Position numbers and translations under genes: made by a program. From Burkholderia pseudomultivorans (GTDB lineage Bacteria; Pseudomonadota; Gammaproteobacteria; Burkholderiales; Burkholderiaceae): 64,000 nucleotides of DNA. The DNA is taken from contig NZ_CABVPP010000037.1 of NCBI RefSeq assembly GCF_902499075.1, positions 1-64,000 on the forward strand, written 5' to 3'. The notes beneath the pieces are model-generated. The model did no database searches. It worked only from the letters and a program-made list of their open reading frames with translations, and was not told where the DNA came from. This document shows positions 63,839 through 64,000 of this stretch, piece after piece. Positions within the stretch are counted from its first letter, which is position 1. Every line of letters starts with the position of its first letter.

Positions 63839-64000
63839 GCTCGGCAACAAGAGCGAGAGTGCGGGCGCGCTGCCCGCACAGCCCCGCCGGACAAGGCTTT
63901 CGGCCGTGCCGGTAACAAATCGAAAAAAATTTCGAACTTCTGTCGCGCGCCGTGGTCTGTCTTTACGGTACGCGGCTGGTGTTGCCGGCGCGTCACCATT

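Overview
The window looks like a chromosomal segment of a Burkholderia cepacia complex-type betaproteobacterium. From about 18.6 kb to the right end the DNA is very GC-rich, with third positions almost always G or C. The gene content there is typical of Burkholderia chromosome 1: nadE-glnB, hemC-hemDX-hemY, a ppc that starts with GTG, argH, dcd and apbC. The left 18.5 kb is visibly lower in GC, full of insertion-sequence debris and broken genes, and reads as accessory DNA.

Left accessory region (1-10.4 kb). At the edge lies a LysR gene whose DNA-binding helix is eroded, followed by a lipoprotein gene broken by a one-base insertion. An IS407-type (IS3 family) element, 1855-3091, follows. It cuts the lipoprotein operator region on one side and leaves only the first 42 codons of a GlxA-like regulator on the other. 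Next is a small catabolic cluster: a metallo-beta-lactamase-fold hydrolase, a short ORF overlapping the nitrilase start, a nitrilase, an AraC regulator and an outer-membrane protein of the phenol-degradation type. The cluster ends in an IS1182-type transposase gene. This is interrupted by a second IS407-type copy, which is itself truncated and fused in frame to the left end of an IS2-type element.

Integrated element (about 10.43-18.5 kb). All recognised genes run on the minus strand: a DUF4102-type tyrosine integrase, an unknown protein, an AlpA-like excisionase/regulator, a small CxxC protein, a 39-residue ORF coupled to a DUF3987 (YfjI-like) protein, and an inovirus Gp2/YfjJ-like HUH-type replication protein with its own terminator. 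Between the last two lies 1.5 kb without convincing genes. It contains a striking 32-bp dyad of four pentamers spaced every 9 bp. The set resembles a P4- or inovirus-like satellite rather than a complete prophage. It ends just downstream of an ABC-transporter operon.

Core region (18.6-64 kb). In order: a NitT/TauT-type ABC transporter (ATPase with C-terminal AAA-associated domain, plus duplicated permease); a small protein that may have a Cas2-like fold; an OmpR/EnvZ-type two-component system divergent from a Spy/CpxP-like gene, with paired 10-bp-phased repeats between them; a pirin-family gene lacking its metal ligands; a basic amino acid ABC transporter (HisJ-like, HisQ, HisM, HisP); a GNAT acetyltransferase and a LysR regulator; a porin; glnB-nadE; a FemAB-like protein; a GH3 lipoprotein with a divergent AraC regulator; a GIY-YIG protein with a histone H1-like tail; ppa; an aldehyde dehydrogenase-SDR-MFS operon; hemY-hemDX-hemC divergent from ppc; a methyltransferase divergent from an XRE regulator; argH; a HAD phosphatase; an LprI-like protein coupled to a 759-residue basic amino acid decarboxylase; dcd; a SodC-like lipoprotein missing four metal ligands; apbC; and an OmpA-family lipoprotein.

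No tRNA, rRNA or CRISPR array was seen. The strongest candidates for new biology are the 10.4-18.5 kb element and its dyad, the chimeric IS junction, the two-component/Spy operator, and the metal-ligand-less SodC-like and pirin-like proteins.
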